From Mesostigma viride (lineage: Eukaryota > Streptophyta > Mesostigmatophyceae > Mesostigmatales > Mesostigmataceae): a DNA stretch of 64,000 nt. The position numbers and the translations under genes are program-made. The notes under the pieces are model-generated. The model had not been told where the DNA came from and ran no database searches. It was given only the letters and a program-made list of their open reading frames with translations. The first letter of the stretch is position 1, and the number at the start of each line of letters is the position of its first letter. The stretch lies in the NCBI GenBank assembly GCA_009746045.1, contig RPFO01000120.1, positions 1-64,000 of the forward strand. Reading direction: 5' to 3'. Positions 50,422 to 61,200 of the stretch are shown piece after piece.

Positions 50422-52632
50422 CTAATAGCCCTGCTGCACCGCAAAATCAGCCCGCGTACGGCGGAGCATGATGTCAGCCATGGCCCGAGTCAGCGCCACC
50501 GACAAGCGCTGACGCCAATATGACGTCCAGGTCCGCGCCGACCATGGGGCCCGCTGGCCCTCCAGGTCCAGCCGGTCCTCCCGGAGCCGGCAACACTCCT
50601 TGAAGAAGGCGGAGGTCAGGGGCCCCATGGCCCCAAACTCCTCCAGGACAAAGGGCACCACACGATGGTGCCCGACGTCGCCGTAGGCCAGGAGCTTGGC
50701 CCGCTCCGCCCGGTCCGCCGTGTAACCTGCCGTGAGGGAGGCCCCAGCCACGTGGCTAAGAGCCAAGGGCCGCGCCACCGAAACGTCAATAAGCAGATGC
50801 CGGCCACCCCCCTCAAAGTCCAGCACCACGATGTCAGGCCGGTGGTTGGGGGAATAGAAGGCAGCGCCATCCGCATCCTCGGACCGGATGTTCGCGTGGG
50901 GGAAAACCGACCGAATCATGGCGAGCACCACCGTCAGGAGGACAGTGTGCAAATACAAATACCAATTCTGATTCTGTTGGCCCCCCATGCAGGCAAGGTA
51001 GTGAGTCCCCGTGGGATCCAGCGGCTGCCCACAGCTACCACAAGGCCGCCCGGCCGGAACAAGAGGCTGCGGGGCAAATAGCTGGTGCCGGAGCGCCACC
51101 GAGTAGTGGCTGGGAGCCAAGGCGAATGGGGGGGCCATGGGAAGAGCACGAAGGTACGCCGAGCCCACACTCCGCAAGGAAAGCGAGAACAGCCACGCAC
51201 GTCCCTGGGCGTTGAGGTCCGCGAAAAGAGCAATCCAATCAGCCGTGTGCAGAATACCCGCGTAGGTTTTCTGGTGTTTATCGATGACGCGAGCAGGGAA
51301 TGCGGCGGGAGATTGAACGGAGGCGACCGAGGGAGTGCCGCGAGGGAGGTGGCGCTGTACCGCCTGAGCGGCACGGACGGGAGAACAGGCCTGCTGGATC
51401 TCAGCATAGGCCTCCTGGATGGCGGTGACGAAGGGCAAAGGGCTGCTGGGGTCCAGGAGGTCAGGCGCTGCCGTTGCCAAAAGGGGCAGGAGCCGGCAGC
51501 TTTCCGCCCACGACTGAGCGACGGAGCCCAAAAATGCTGCTGGGGCCAGCCGGGCGGCACGAGTCAGACCGCAGCCACCCATCCGTGCAGGCAGGGAGGC
51601 AATGCGAATAGCATGTGGCGGGAGGTCGGGGCCCGGGACCAGCTGCGCCAAGGCCGACTGGATGCGTTCGTCGTGGCCCTCGGCGGCCAGCCGGACCTGA
51701 GCCGGAAGAGCGCCCCGGAGCCAGTGAACGACGCGAGGGTGAGCGCAAAACCACAGAAGCAGACCCTTGGTCTGCGAATCATGAAGGCGCGCAATCAAGG
51801 GCAGTACCTCAGTGCGTGCCTCGAGGGCGGCCCGCAGAGCATCGATGACAAACGCGGGGTCGCCAACCGGAACGCCGAGGACATCCAACCCATGGAGGCG
51901 CTCGTCCCGGCCCAAGAGCTGGGGCGGAAAGCCGGAGCAATCACCTTGGGGCGAGTACACCGCGCACTTGGCCAGGGTCAACTGGAGGTTGATGTCGGCC
52001 ACCGCGGTCTGCAGTGCCAGCAGAGCCGCGGTGGTGTCCGGCACAGGGCCCAGAAGGTAGATATCATCCAAGTAGGCCTGAATAGCGACCGCCGGGTGGG
52101 CAGCATGGACCGCTTGGAGGCAACCCTGGAGGGGGGCGGCAAAGTACAGGGGTCCCAGGGGGTCCCCTTGCTGGGTGCCCGACCGCGACAGCAGGCCGCC
52201 GCGAGTGCCGTCCTCCATGATGTGAACCAGTTGGCCGGGCTGGCCGTAGCACACGGCTGTCCAAGCGTACAAGTCCTCGAAGGACTCCATGACGGCCGCA
52301 AACATGCTGGCGCGGGACAGACTGTTGAACGCGTTGTGGCAGTCGACCTTGACGACAGCGTGGGTGGGGTGGGCCTCGAGGTAGGCCTGCACCGAATGGA
52401 TGAGGATATCCGCCCCGCCTGGAGTCGTCACCCCCAGCTGGGCCGCCACCGAGGTCTCACCCGCTGCGAGGGGCGGGCAGAAAAAGGCACGGAGCTCGGG
52501 CGCCTTTTGGCGGCAGATCACTTTGCCCACGAGCTTGCGGAGCACCTCACCGCAGGCGATCGGGCGCACCTTGCCCTCGGGGGGGGCAAGACACCCTTGA
52601 GCAGAGCGAGGAGGCGAGCGCCCGCTAACCAC
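50422..52632 (-). CDS. LINE F RT core and restriction-like endonuclease
   Basis: This frame of 736 codons begins in RT with KVRPIACGEVLRKLVGK (about 21-37). Motif A is VVKVDCHNAFNSL (D97), motif B SGTQQGDPLGPL (about 151-162) and motif C AYLDDIYLLG (D189, D190). A long thumb and connector follow. Near the C-terminus is a zinc-binding C531-C534-H544-C548 and then the PD-(D/E)xK-like site RPDIVVLD...LLIDVSV (P599-D600, D616), as in R2/CRE/NeSL-type elements that cleave the target with a restriction-like endonuclease. The frame ends at the stop at 50422. The first 12 or so residues are out of frame; the true upstream sequence is in the frame at 52518-53492, joined by a slip in a G run at 52574-52581. 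Confidence 0.8.
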   Translation of the reverse strand: MVSGRSPPRSAQGCLAPPEGKVRPIACGEVLRKLVGKVICRQKAPELRAFFCPPLAAGETSVAAQLGVTTPGGADILIHSVQAYLEAHPTHAVVKVDCHNAFNSLSRASMFAAVMESFEDLYAWTAVCYGQPGQLVHIMEDGTRGGLLSRSGTQQGDPLGPLYFAAPLQGCLQAVHAAHPAVAIQAYLDDIYLLGPVPDTTAALLALQTAVADINLQLTLAKCAVYSPQGDCSGFPPQLLGRDERLHGLDVLGVPVGDPAFVIDALRAALEARTEVLPLIARLHDSQTKGLLLWFCAHPRVVHWLRGALPAQVRLAAEGHDERIQSALAQLVPGPDLPPHAIRIASLPARMGGCGLTRAARLAPAAFLGSVAQSWAESCRLLPLLATAAPDLLDPSSPLPFVTAIQEAYAEIQQACSPVRAAQAVQRHLPRGTPSVASVQSPAAFPARVIDKHQKTYAGILHTADWIALFADLNAQGRAWLFSLSLRSVGSAYLRALPMAPPFALAPSHYSVALRHQLFAPQPLVPAGRPCGSCGQPLDPTGTHYLACMGGQQNQNWYLYLHTVLLTVVLAMIRSVFPHANIRSEDADGAAFYSPNHRPDIVVLDFEGGGRHLLIDVSVARPLALSHVAGASLTAGYTADRAERAKLLAYGDVGHHRVVPFVLEEFGAMGPLTSAFFKECCRLREDRLDLEGQRAPWSARTWTSYWRQRLSVALTRAMADIMLRRTRADFAVQQGY

Positions 52633-53492
52633 TCGCGCGCAGCGGGAGGAACGCGACCAGCCGCCAGGTCAATGAGGGTGTCAAAGAGAATGTCCTCGCC
52701 CCCATGCCCCACCAGGACCTCCAAGTGCTCGTAGCGCCAGCCCGACGGCCCGGTAGAGGAAGCCCGCGGGACCGCACGCATCACCTCCAGGAAGCAGTCG
52801 CGGTCCAGCCGGAGGGGGGCCGGCAGGGGGTCCGGCACGGGCAGCTGGAATCCGGGCTCCGCAGGGTGAAGAGCCTCCAAGGCCGCCAGGGTAGCCGCAT
52901 TGGCGGGGGCCAGCTTGGCCATTTCCAAGCGGGTCATGGCCCGGCTGAGCTGCCCCTCGCGGACGAGGCGGATGACGTCGGCGGCCACCCGCTCGAAGTT
53001 GACCTCCCCCGACAGCCGGGCCGTGCGCGGGGGCGGCACGCCAAACAGCCCCTCCCAGTCCCCCTGCAGAAAGCGTCGGCAACGGGCAATAACCGCACCC
53101 TGGAGGCCGCGCACACCACGCCCGAGAGGGGTGAGGAGCAGGCGGGGGGTCACCATGTGCAGTTTAAAGCCCAGCGGGTCGTCCGGAGCGGCGTGCATGC
53201 GCCGGAGAGAAACGATTGCACATTGCGCGAAAAGGCTACGCGCGCGGTGGGGGAGGTCGGTCAGGGTAGACGTCGGGTTGATGGCGCATGCATCCCAGGG
53301 AACCGTGTCAAGCCAACGCCAACTGGCCGAGTAGTCGGGCGGCGGGGGCTGGGAGCCGGTGGGAGCCGAGGCGGGAGGGGGGAGGGGGCCGGGACTGCTG
53401 GCCGGTTGAGGGGCCGTTGAGCAACACAGGCGCGCGCGTGCTGAGCGCGCCCGTGAATGGAGTACACCCGCTGGCAGTGAGCTTCCGGGCAC
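52518..53492 (-). pseudogene. LINE F N-terminal RT region
   Basis: The frame carries the segment before the RT core: DYSASWRWLDTVPWDAC, a helical stretch with RRFLQGDWEGLF, SRAMTRLEMAKL and RT block 0/1 (TGPSGWRYEHLEVLVG...LLALLKG near 52590). Similar leaders precede RT in R2-like ORFs. It meets the RING/zinc-finger frame near 53300-53360 and the RT core frame at about 52578, each by a one- or two-base slip. Residues before DYSASW in this frame are spurious. Confidence 0.65.
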
Positions 53493-54220
53493 CGGTAACA
53501 GCTCATGGCCTGCAGATCCGCCGCGCCGAGATCGGGGTGCACAGCGCGAAGGTGCTGGCAGAGGAGGTTACGGTTGTGGAACACACCAGCACACGGGGAC
53601 CCCGTGGGAAGCAGCACGGCACACCGGTGAAGGCCGTCGGCGGGCGCTGAGTGGCGGGGAGCGGCGCCAGCAAAGGCAGGACGTGGGGCCTGCGGCGTCT
53701 CCCCAGCCGGGCCGGCAGGCGCGCGCACCACGACCCGACCAGCGCCCGGCATGCCCGCCGGGGCCACGGAGGAGGCAGTGCCCACCGGGGAGACCCCCAG
53801 CGGAGGGGGATCGAGAACGCCGGCGCCCCTCCCAGGGGGACTCGCCAGCGCGCCCGCGACCACCCCAGGCCCCGGCAACGAGGCCGGGGGCGGCGGCCGA
53901 GGGGTCGGGGAGGCAGCTGGCCCCGGGGCCCGGTGGGGACCCGGCAGGGGACCCAGCGAGACCGGGGGCGGGCCGAGAGGAAGCGCAGTCCCAGGGGGCG
54001 GCACAACAGCCCGGCACAACGGGCAGCGCGGCACGGAGTGGAGCAAGCTGCGCGCGATGCACGCTTGATGGAATGTGTGGCCGCACGCGGGCAGGCGACA
54101 CAAGCCATCCCCCGGCCGGAAGGGCTCAAGGCAGATGGCACAGGAGCCCGACTCGGGGTCGTCCCCCTCCAGAAGGGACCGGACATGAGGGGGGGCGGGT
54201 CCCAGCCGGCCTCCCAGCAA
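53261..54220 (-). pseudogene. LINE F RING-H2 finger and two zinc fingers
   Basis: Residues 27-69 of this 319-codon frame form a full RING-H2 finger: C27, C30, C46, H48, H51, C54, C66 and C69, around CAICLEPF, PACGHTFHQAC and CPLC. RING-H2 domains act in E3 ubiquitin ligases. A Pro/Gly/Ala-rich linker follows. Two zinc-finger-like units come next: C-x9-C-x12-H-x4-H starting HRCAVLLPTG, and C-x4-C-x11-H-x3-C in CPEAHCQRVYSIHGRAQHARAC-like order. DNA-binding zinc fingers in this place are known in REL-type LINEs; a RING finger is not, to my knowledge. The frame joins neighbours by slips near 54225 and 53330. Confidence 0.7.
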
Positions 54221-54900
54221 CCCGGGAGAGCAGCAATCTGGGCGCGCGAGAGGATGCCGACCGGTTGGTCAGCCGCGGGGTGCCATTCGTGCGGGATGCC
54301 TGCCAACTCCAGGATGTCGTGGAGGAAGGCAGAAACAGGCGTCCCCGCGGTTAGGGGCTGGGCGCGCCCGGCCGAGTCCACCAAGATGGCCTGGCCGCCC
54401 TGAACCGCGATGGGGGCCCCGAACTCCACACGCAGCATGGCGGCCTGCGCCAGGCTGAGGGAGGTGATGAGAAAGCCCCCACTGGCAACCGGGCCGGGAG
54501 GCGGGGCCTGGGCGTCCAAGAAGAGGCGAAGCTGCCGCGGGGACATGAGGCCCAGGTCGGCGCCGCCCGCGAGGTAGGCCGCCCGCACCGAGACCTGTGC
54601 GTCTCGAGCCACCGCCGTGACGAACTCGACCACCTCCTGACCCACCCGCTCGTCCAGGGAAAGCAGCTCTTCCTGCCGGGCGGCCGGGAGATGCCACGGC
54701 AGCCGGCAGCCGGCGTGATATCCTTCCAAGACATACCCCCAAAGAGTCGAGGCCGTCACCGGGGGGGCGGCGGAAAGAAATGTCGCCCGCACCTGCGCAA
54801 CTAGGGCCAGGAAGGCCGGGGGCCTAGGGAGCGAGGGGAAGGCGGCCTCAACCCGACCGCGTCCAGCAACAAAGGGCAGTACGCCCAAGAAAAGGTGGCG
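54200..54900 (-). pseudogene. LINE F unknown globular region between PHD and RING
   Basis: The coherent protein in this frame runs from LFLGVLPFVAGRGRVE to about ALPGCWEAGW. It includes TLWGYVLEGYHAG, LLSLDERVGQEVVEFV, SVRAAYLAGGADLG, SPRQLRLFLDAQ and FLHDILELAGIPHEWHP, with good helix/strand alternation and no cysteine pattern. I do not recognise the fold. It is framed by the PHD frame upstream (slip near 54900) and the RING frame downstream (slip near 54225). Confidence 0.5.
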
Positions 54901-55588
54901 CGGCCCACCACGCCGACAATGTGCGAGGGCGGCCACGAGGTGAACGCGTGGGCCCGGGGGCCGCCGTCCCACGCGGCAAGGACGGGGGTGGCGGCTGGGT
55001 GGCCAACCGCGGCCGGGGGAAGGGAGGCCAGAGCGTCGGGGAGCGAGGGGCCGGGGGCGGGCGCCGGGGTCGCCAGGCCCGCCGGGGGTCGGCCGGGCCC
55101 AGCCCAGGCGACAGCGCCGCGCCCCCGTCGGCGGGGCCAGGCGACGGGTGGGGCCCCGGGGCCGAGGGCGCCAGGGCCCGAGCAACGGCGGCCCCATCGG
55201 GCAGGCCACGGCCCGCCCCGAGGGCCTCGGCAGGGGGGCACACGGGGCAGGGGGCCGGAGCACCCAGCGGGGAGGGCAGCCCGGGGGCCCGCCGGGGGGG
55301 ACAGCGCGGGCACGTCCAGGAGCCCGGCGGGACCCGGTAGAGCCGGGGAGTAAGACACTGCAAGTGCCACCCGGAATTGCAAGCATCACAAACTAACATG
55401 TGGTGCCCGCGGTGCCCGCTCCGGCAGACCTCGCAGACCAAGGAGGGGGAGACCGGGGCGCCCGAGCCCCCCGCAGCCGGGTCGCCCACCTCCGCAAGAA
55501 GGGCCGCAAGCCGAGAGGACCGCCGAGGCGCCAACCGGGGAGCGGGGGAGCCGTTGGGCGAAGGGGGTCGTGGGTCGTCCATGAACAA
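54848..55588 (-). pseudogene. LINE F PHD finger (N-terminus)
   Basis: The frame starts at ATG 55588 with a Pro/Arg-rich tail containing RRSSRLAALLAEVG. Then comes a textbook C4HC3 PHD finger: C52, C55, C67, C70, H75, C78, C93 and C96 (CEVC, CDAC, WHLQC, WTCPRC, with the Trp before the last pair). PHD fingers read histone H3 tails, so this could bias integration towards particular chromatin. The rest is Pro-rich low complexity until the frame change near 54900. Start choice: it is the first ATG after the monomer array and GC-rich leader. Confidence 0.7.
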
Positions 55589-55690
55589 TCAGGGCAGGCG
55601 TGGCAGCCACCGAGGGGGGGGCGGGGGGTGTGGGGGCGGAGCCCCCCACGCGGGGGGTTTGGGGGGCGGCAGCCCCCCAACGCGCTGCGG
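55589..55690 (-). other. GC-rich leader of LINE F
   Basis: G-run-rich sequence (plus strand GGGGGGCGGGGGG and similar) between the monomer array and the first ATG. It could form G-quadruplexes and affect translation or RT progress. Confidence 0.4.
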
Positions 55691-57970
55691 TACCGCCTGC
55701 CGTCCGGCACTTTGAAGCCCGCCGGTGCTATAATTCCTATCGTCCACGCATGTTTTCCCCTGCCTCAAACCGCACGTTGCATTTAAATCTGGAGCCCAAA
55801 ATTCACTGAAAACGTGTGCCAGCCGGTAGCAAACTGGGCCAAGCTGCCACGGAATGGTGGTACCGCCTGCCGTCCGGCACTTTGAAGCCCGCCGGTGCTA
55901 TAATTCCTATCGTCCACGCATGTTTTCCCCTGCCTCAAACCGCACGTTGCATTTAAATCTGGAGCCCAAAATTCACTGAAAACGTGTGCCAGCCGGTAGC
56001 AAACTGGGCCAAGCTGCCACGGAATGGTGGTACCGCCTGCCGTCCGGCACTTTGAAGCCCGCCGGTGCTATAATTCCTATCGTCCACGCATGTTTTCCCC
56101 TGCCTCAAACCGCACGTTGCATTTAAATCTGGAGCCCAAAATTCACTGAAAACGTGTGCCAGCCGGTAGCAAACTGGGCCAAGCTGCCACGGAATGGTGG
56201 TACCGCCTGCCGTCCGGCACTTTGAAGCCCGCCGGTGCTATAATTCCTATCGTCCACGCATGTTTTCCCCTGCCTCAAACCGCACGTTGCATTTAAATCT
56301 GGAGCCCAAAATTCACTGAAAACGTGTGCCAGCCGGTAGCAAACTGGGCCAAGCTGCCACGGAATGGTGGTACCGCCTGCCGTCCGGCACTTTGAAGCCC
56401 GCCGGTGCTATAATTCCTATCGTCCACGCATGTTTTCCCCTGCCTCAAACCGCACGTTGCATTTAAATCTGGAGCCCAAAATTCACTGAAAACGTGTGCC
56501 AGCCGGTAGCAAACTGGGCCAAGCTGCCACGGAATGGTGGTACCGCCTGCCGTCCGGCACTTTGAAGCCCGCCGGTGCTATAATTCCTATCGTCCACGCA
56601 TGTTTTCCCCTGCCTCAAACCGCACGTTGCATTTAAATCTGGAGCCCAAAATTCACTGAAAACGTGTGCCAGCCGGTAGCAAACTGGGCCAAGCTGCCAC
56701 GGAATGGTGGTACCGCCTGCCGTCCGGCACTTTGAAGCCCGCCGGTGCTATAATTCCTATCGTCCACGCATGTTTTCCCCTGCCTCAAACCGCACGTTGC
56801 ATTTAAATCTGGAGCCCAAAATTCACTGAAAACGTGTGCCAGCCGGTAGCAAACTGGGCCAAGCTGCCACGGAATGGTGGTACCGCCTGCCGTCCGGCAC
56901 TTTGAAGCCCGCCGGTGCTATAATTCCTATCGTCCACGCATGTTTTCCCCTGCCTCAAACCGCACGTTGCATTTAAATCTGGAGCCCAAAATTCACTGAA
57001 AACGTGTGCCAGCCGGTAGCAAACTGGGCCAAGCTGCCACGGAATGGTGGTACCGCCTGCCGTCCGGCACTTTGAAGCCCGCCGGTGCTATAATTCCTAT
57101 CGTCCACGCATGTTTTCCCCTGCCTCAAACCGCACGTTGCATTTAAATCTGGAGCCCAAAATTCACTGAAAACGTGTGCCAGCCGGTAGCAAACTGGGCC
57201 AAGCTGCCACGGAATGGTGGTACCGCCTGCCGTCCGGCACTTTGAAGCCCGCCGGTGCTATAATTCCTATCGTCCACGCATGTTTTCCCCTGCCTCAAAC
57301 CGCACGTTGCATTTAAATCTGGAGCCCAAAATTCACTGAAAACGTGTGCCAGCCGGTAGCAAACTGGGCCAAGCTGCCACGGAATGGTGGTACCGCCTGC
57401 CGTCCGGCACTTTGAAGCCCGCCGGTGCTATAATTCCTATCGTCCACGCATGTTTTCCCCTGCCTCAAACCGCACGTTGCATTTAAATCTGGAGCCCAAA
57501 ATTCACTGAAAACGTGTGCCAGCCGGTAGCAAACCAGTGGGCCAAGCTGCCACGGAATGGTGGTACCGCCTGCCGTCCGGCACTTTGAAGCCCGCCGGTG
57601 CTATAATTCCTATCGTCCACGCATGTTTTCCCCTGCCTCAAACCGCACGTTGCATTTAAATCTGGAGCCCAAAATTCACTGAAAACGTGTGCCAGCCGGT
57701 AGCAAACTGGGCCAAGCTGCCACGGAATGGTGGTACCGCCTGCCGTCCGGCACTTTGAAGCCCGCCGGTGCTATAATTCCTATCGTCCACGCATGTTTTC
57801 CCCTGCCTCAAACCGCACGTTGCATTTAAATCTGGAGCCCAAAATTCACTGAAAACGTGTGCCAGCCGGTAGCAAACTGGGCCAAGCTGCCACGGAATGG
57901 TGGTACCGCCTGCCGTCCGGCACTTTGAAGCCCGCCGGTGCTATAATTCCTATCGTCCACGCATGTTTTT
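55691..57970 (-). repeat. 5' monomer array of LINE F: 13 full and one partial 170-bp units
   Basis: TACCGCCTGC marks unit starts at 55691 and then every 170 bp to 57391. A 3-bp insertion (AAACCAGTGGG for AAACTGGG) displaces the next to 57564, followed by 57734 and 57904; the last unit is cut at about 57970. Units look identical apart from that insertion. The array ends at the target-site duplication, so it belongs to the element's 5' end, like the tandem promoter monomers of mouse L1. Confidence 0.9.
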
Positions 57971-57971
57971 T

Positions 57972-57980
57972 GAATATATA
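57972..57980. repeat. Target-site duplication GAATATATA (right) of LINE F
   Basis: Matches 50275-50283. Beyond it the element A copy 2 sequence resumes at the base expected from copy 1. Confidence 0.85.
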
Positions 57981-58255
57981 CAAATGTACAGCAACCTGTT
58001 AGAGCCAACACTTGGGCTGCCCTTGCAGGGTCCATTCCATGAAGACCCAAGGCCCATTACAAAGTCCTTAAGACTCTTCTGCAGCTCCATGACAGAGCCA
58101 GGCGAAATTCTCAGCCAGGGGAGTGACTCCACCCTGACCCCTGTCCAGCAGAGTGTGTCTGAACTCTGAAGGACCTGCTGTCAGCCACCACGTGGCTGCC
58201 CAGCCCACTGGGATGCCTCCCACCTAGAGCAAGGCTGTTTGGTCTACTCTGGCCC
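57981..58255 (-). other. 3' non-coding region of element A copy 2, proximal part
   Basis: Corresponds to 6793-7060 of copy 1 in reverse. No genes. Confidence 0.7.
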
Positions 58256-61200
58256 TCCCCCCTTGGAGGCCATGAGCCCACGAAGCAAAGGGTATTGCAG
58301 CTCAGCCTTCTCCTCCAGCTTGGTGAGAGCATCTGCAGGGTTGTCCACGCCAGCCACATGTTCAATGTTAGCTAAGCAAGACATTTCCTTGAGCAACAAA
58401 TAATCAAGGTCCCTGCTCCTGGCCAGCTGCCTGTGCACAAACTGCACCATGCCCATGCTGTCAGTTCTTACCAGTGTGTGCATCTGCAACCGACAGGAAG
58501 CCACTTGACATAGCTGGTAAAATAGCTCCCTCAAGTAAAGAGCAGTATGAAGCCCTTCACAGATTGCCCTGCACTCAGCAATGTCACTGCTGGGAGTTAC
58601 CCTGTTTGCAACCGACTGTACCAGCAGACCAGAGAGGACTGTTCCTGCACCAGGGATATTAATGCTGCTGCACGGCCCCTGACCTCTGTGACCTTCCTAC
58701 TATCCATAGAACTGTCCACATAGAGCATCATGTCAAAAGGCCTGTACAAATCCAAAGGACCCAGCATGAGAGGGGGAGACATGCGAACAGCCTCTACCAC
58801 TCTCTCAGCACCCACCTCAACCAGTTGGGAATCGGTCAACCGACTCAGTACCAACAGGTCAGGAGCACAAATGCTGGCCAGCCATGCCAACATACCTCGT
58901 ATTGTTGCACATCTGGCCTGGGTGATGGGCTCCTGCAAGGCATCTATGATCTGCTGAGGATAATCCTTACCACCCTCCAGCTGGATGGACCATGTACCCT
59001 GCTGATGGACCAAGGTCGCCTGCATTCCACAAAACACCATGGGCTCATTCTCAACCATGTACTGGATCTTACCCAGTTCAAACCGTTTCTGGATCCTGGC
59101 CAGAGTCAACTCTTGCCAAGTGGGATGGCCCAGGAGATGCAGATCATCACCATGCAGGGAGGCAAACGCTGGCAGCCCCTCATAGCTACCCTGAAACAGA
59201 CAAGGATCAACTGGAGAGACTGAGAGACCACAGACAGACCTGAGGTACTTCTCCAAGCTCTTCCTCCAGATGATGGGACTCGATCTAAGGCCTTCCACGC
59301 CTTTGAGAATCCTCAAATACCTCGTCTTCAGCTCTGCCCTCCACACTGCAGGCACCTTAACAAAGAAAGGGGGTATTGTGCGCCAAGTATCCTGTGCTTC
59401 CTGCTGATCACCCTTAAGAAAAGCCCTCTTGAAATCTACCAACACAGAGCTATAGGGTATCCCCTTCTGCAGAAAAGACAATAAATGCACAACAAAATCC
59501 TCCATGTATCATGCAGCATCCCTGGTGTGTAAAGCTCCTCATCTGCTAACTGTCCAGTGCCATGGTACTCAGTCACAACTGGTCTAACATGTGGCACCTG
59601 CACGCCATCTACCTCCTTGAGCTTGAGGACAAACATCAATCTGAGCAGCTGGTGATCCTCAGGGAGGACATCCACAGGCTCTGCACAGTTGGCAACTATC
59701 CACTCATGCCCAGAAGCAACAAAGCCAAGAGTCCATGCCTTAGCCATCTTGGGGCTTTGCATCATCTCCACTAGCTTGCGCCAAGGTACAGGACTCGTTC
59801 CTGGGATCTGGTACCTCTGCACACCCAACTCACGTGGGTCAAACGTAGTAGGGAGGATCAGCAGGTCCCCAGCAATGGGCTCCTTTGTATCAGGACCCTC
59901 TGCCTCTAGACCCCTCACAGCCCTTACAGCCACACTAAGACCCTGGGAGTAGCGATATCTCTGCAAGGGAAGGCGGCCCTGCCCTTCTAATGCTAGCTCC
60001 TCAGAGGATATCCTCACCCCTGGTAAGCACAAGAAGTTCTGACCTAGAATGGCAGGCCCCTGATACCCTTCAACCACACTGAACGTGGTGGGCACCCCCA
60101 GGATAGGCACACTCACTTCTCCCAAGATCTTCATGGACACATTCCCAGAGAAATCAGACACAGCTAGGCAGCTAGGGGATGACCACTGCAAGCCTGCAGC
60201 ATCCTCTACCCTTAGAATGGACACCTGTGAGTTGGTATCCACTTCTAGTGCTGGTGCCCCACATGACCCCCATCCCGTGAGCTTAGATACCTTGGGATCA
60301 CGCTTGCTGTTCTGCAGAGCTCGAATGATGTCCGCCATAAGCAGCCCCCTGGACTGTGGTGCAGCCCTGGCCACCTCTGGCCTTGTGACAGACGTCTCAG
60401 CAGACTCCTGCTCACCCTCATCCATCCAGGACAGACCATAATCCAAGCATGGTGGGTTAGCATCTGCTGCCTGGCTCTCATCCTGCTCATCTCCCTCCAA
60501 GGGAGGATCAGGGCCGTCTTCAGGCCAGATTGCAGTTGGCCTTCTCTCCTTGACGTGAGCCCAGGATAGCCTGTACACGTGCTTGGGATTACTCTCCAAA
60601 GCCACCAGACAAGAATGGTTAGCTTCCTCAACATGGGTTACCTGCCCATCTTGCCACTTGCCACGCTTGCCTGGTAATGACGGTTCCTTCCACATCCTGA
60701 CCCTCAGTCCCACCTGGGGCCTCAGCATTTTCCAACCCTTGTCCTTACGCCTCAATCTGGAAAACACCCTGTCTGCCTTCTTCAGGCAGGCTGCCACCAC
60801 GTCCTGTGATAGCATACCAAACTGCAATGCCAGGGGAGAGACTGCCACACCATCATAGTAATAGGTTACCCTGTGGTTAAGCTGCTCCTCAATCCCCTTA
60901 CACCAAGCTGCTTTCTCTAGAGCTGATGCCACAACAGGCACACTCCTAGCTGCTAGCACCACTGTTTTTACTTCACGTATAGATCTCTCTACAGCTCCCT
61001 GCTGCCCATGGCATTCCCTAGGGACCACTACCAACTTACAAGGAAGCTGGTCAGCCAGCTTGATCAAGCAGTCAAACTGCAAGTCAGCTTGCACCTTGGT
61101 GTACACCCCAAAGCCTGGCAACAAAGACTGGAGACCCATCAACAGCTGATGCTCCTGCATTCCAGGAAGAATGGTCAGCAACCTATATCTGCTAAACCTA

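Larger units (their letters stand above)
50284..57971 (-). mobile_element. LINE F: REL-endonuclease non-LTR retrotransposon with PHD and RING fingers
   Basis: This 7.69-kb insert in element A copy 2 has a 9-bp target-site duplication. On the minus strand it has a 5' array of 170-bp monomers (57971-55691), a GC-rich leader, a long coding region over several frames (about 55588-50422) and a 138-bp AT-rich 3' UTR without a clear poly(A) tail. Domains in order: PHD finger, unknown globular region, RING-H2, two zinc fingers, RT, CCHC, restriction-like endonuclease. Most frame changes lie at or near G/C homopolymers. Confidence 0.8.

Noticed and set aside
51085-52734. A 549-codon plus-strand frame opposite the LINE F RT
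   Set aside because: High GC keeps the antisense strand open. The minus strand carries RT motifs A-C and the endonuclease, while the plus frame has no domain.
55691-57970. CRISPR-like regular array (170-bp spacing)
   Set aside because: Whole 170-bp units are identical with no variable spacers, and the array ends at a LINE target duplication. It is a tandem monomer array in a eukaryotic element.
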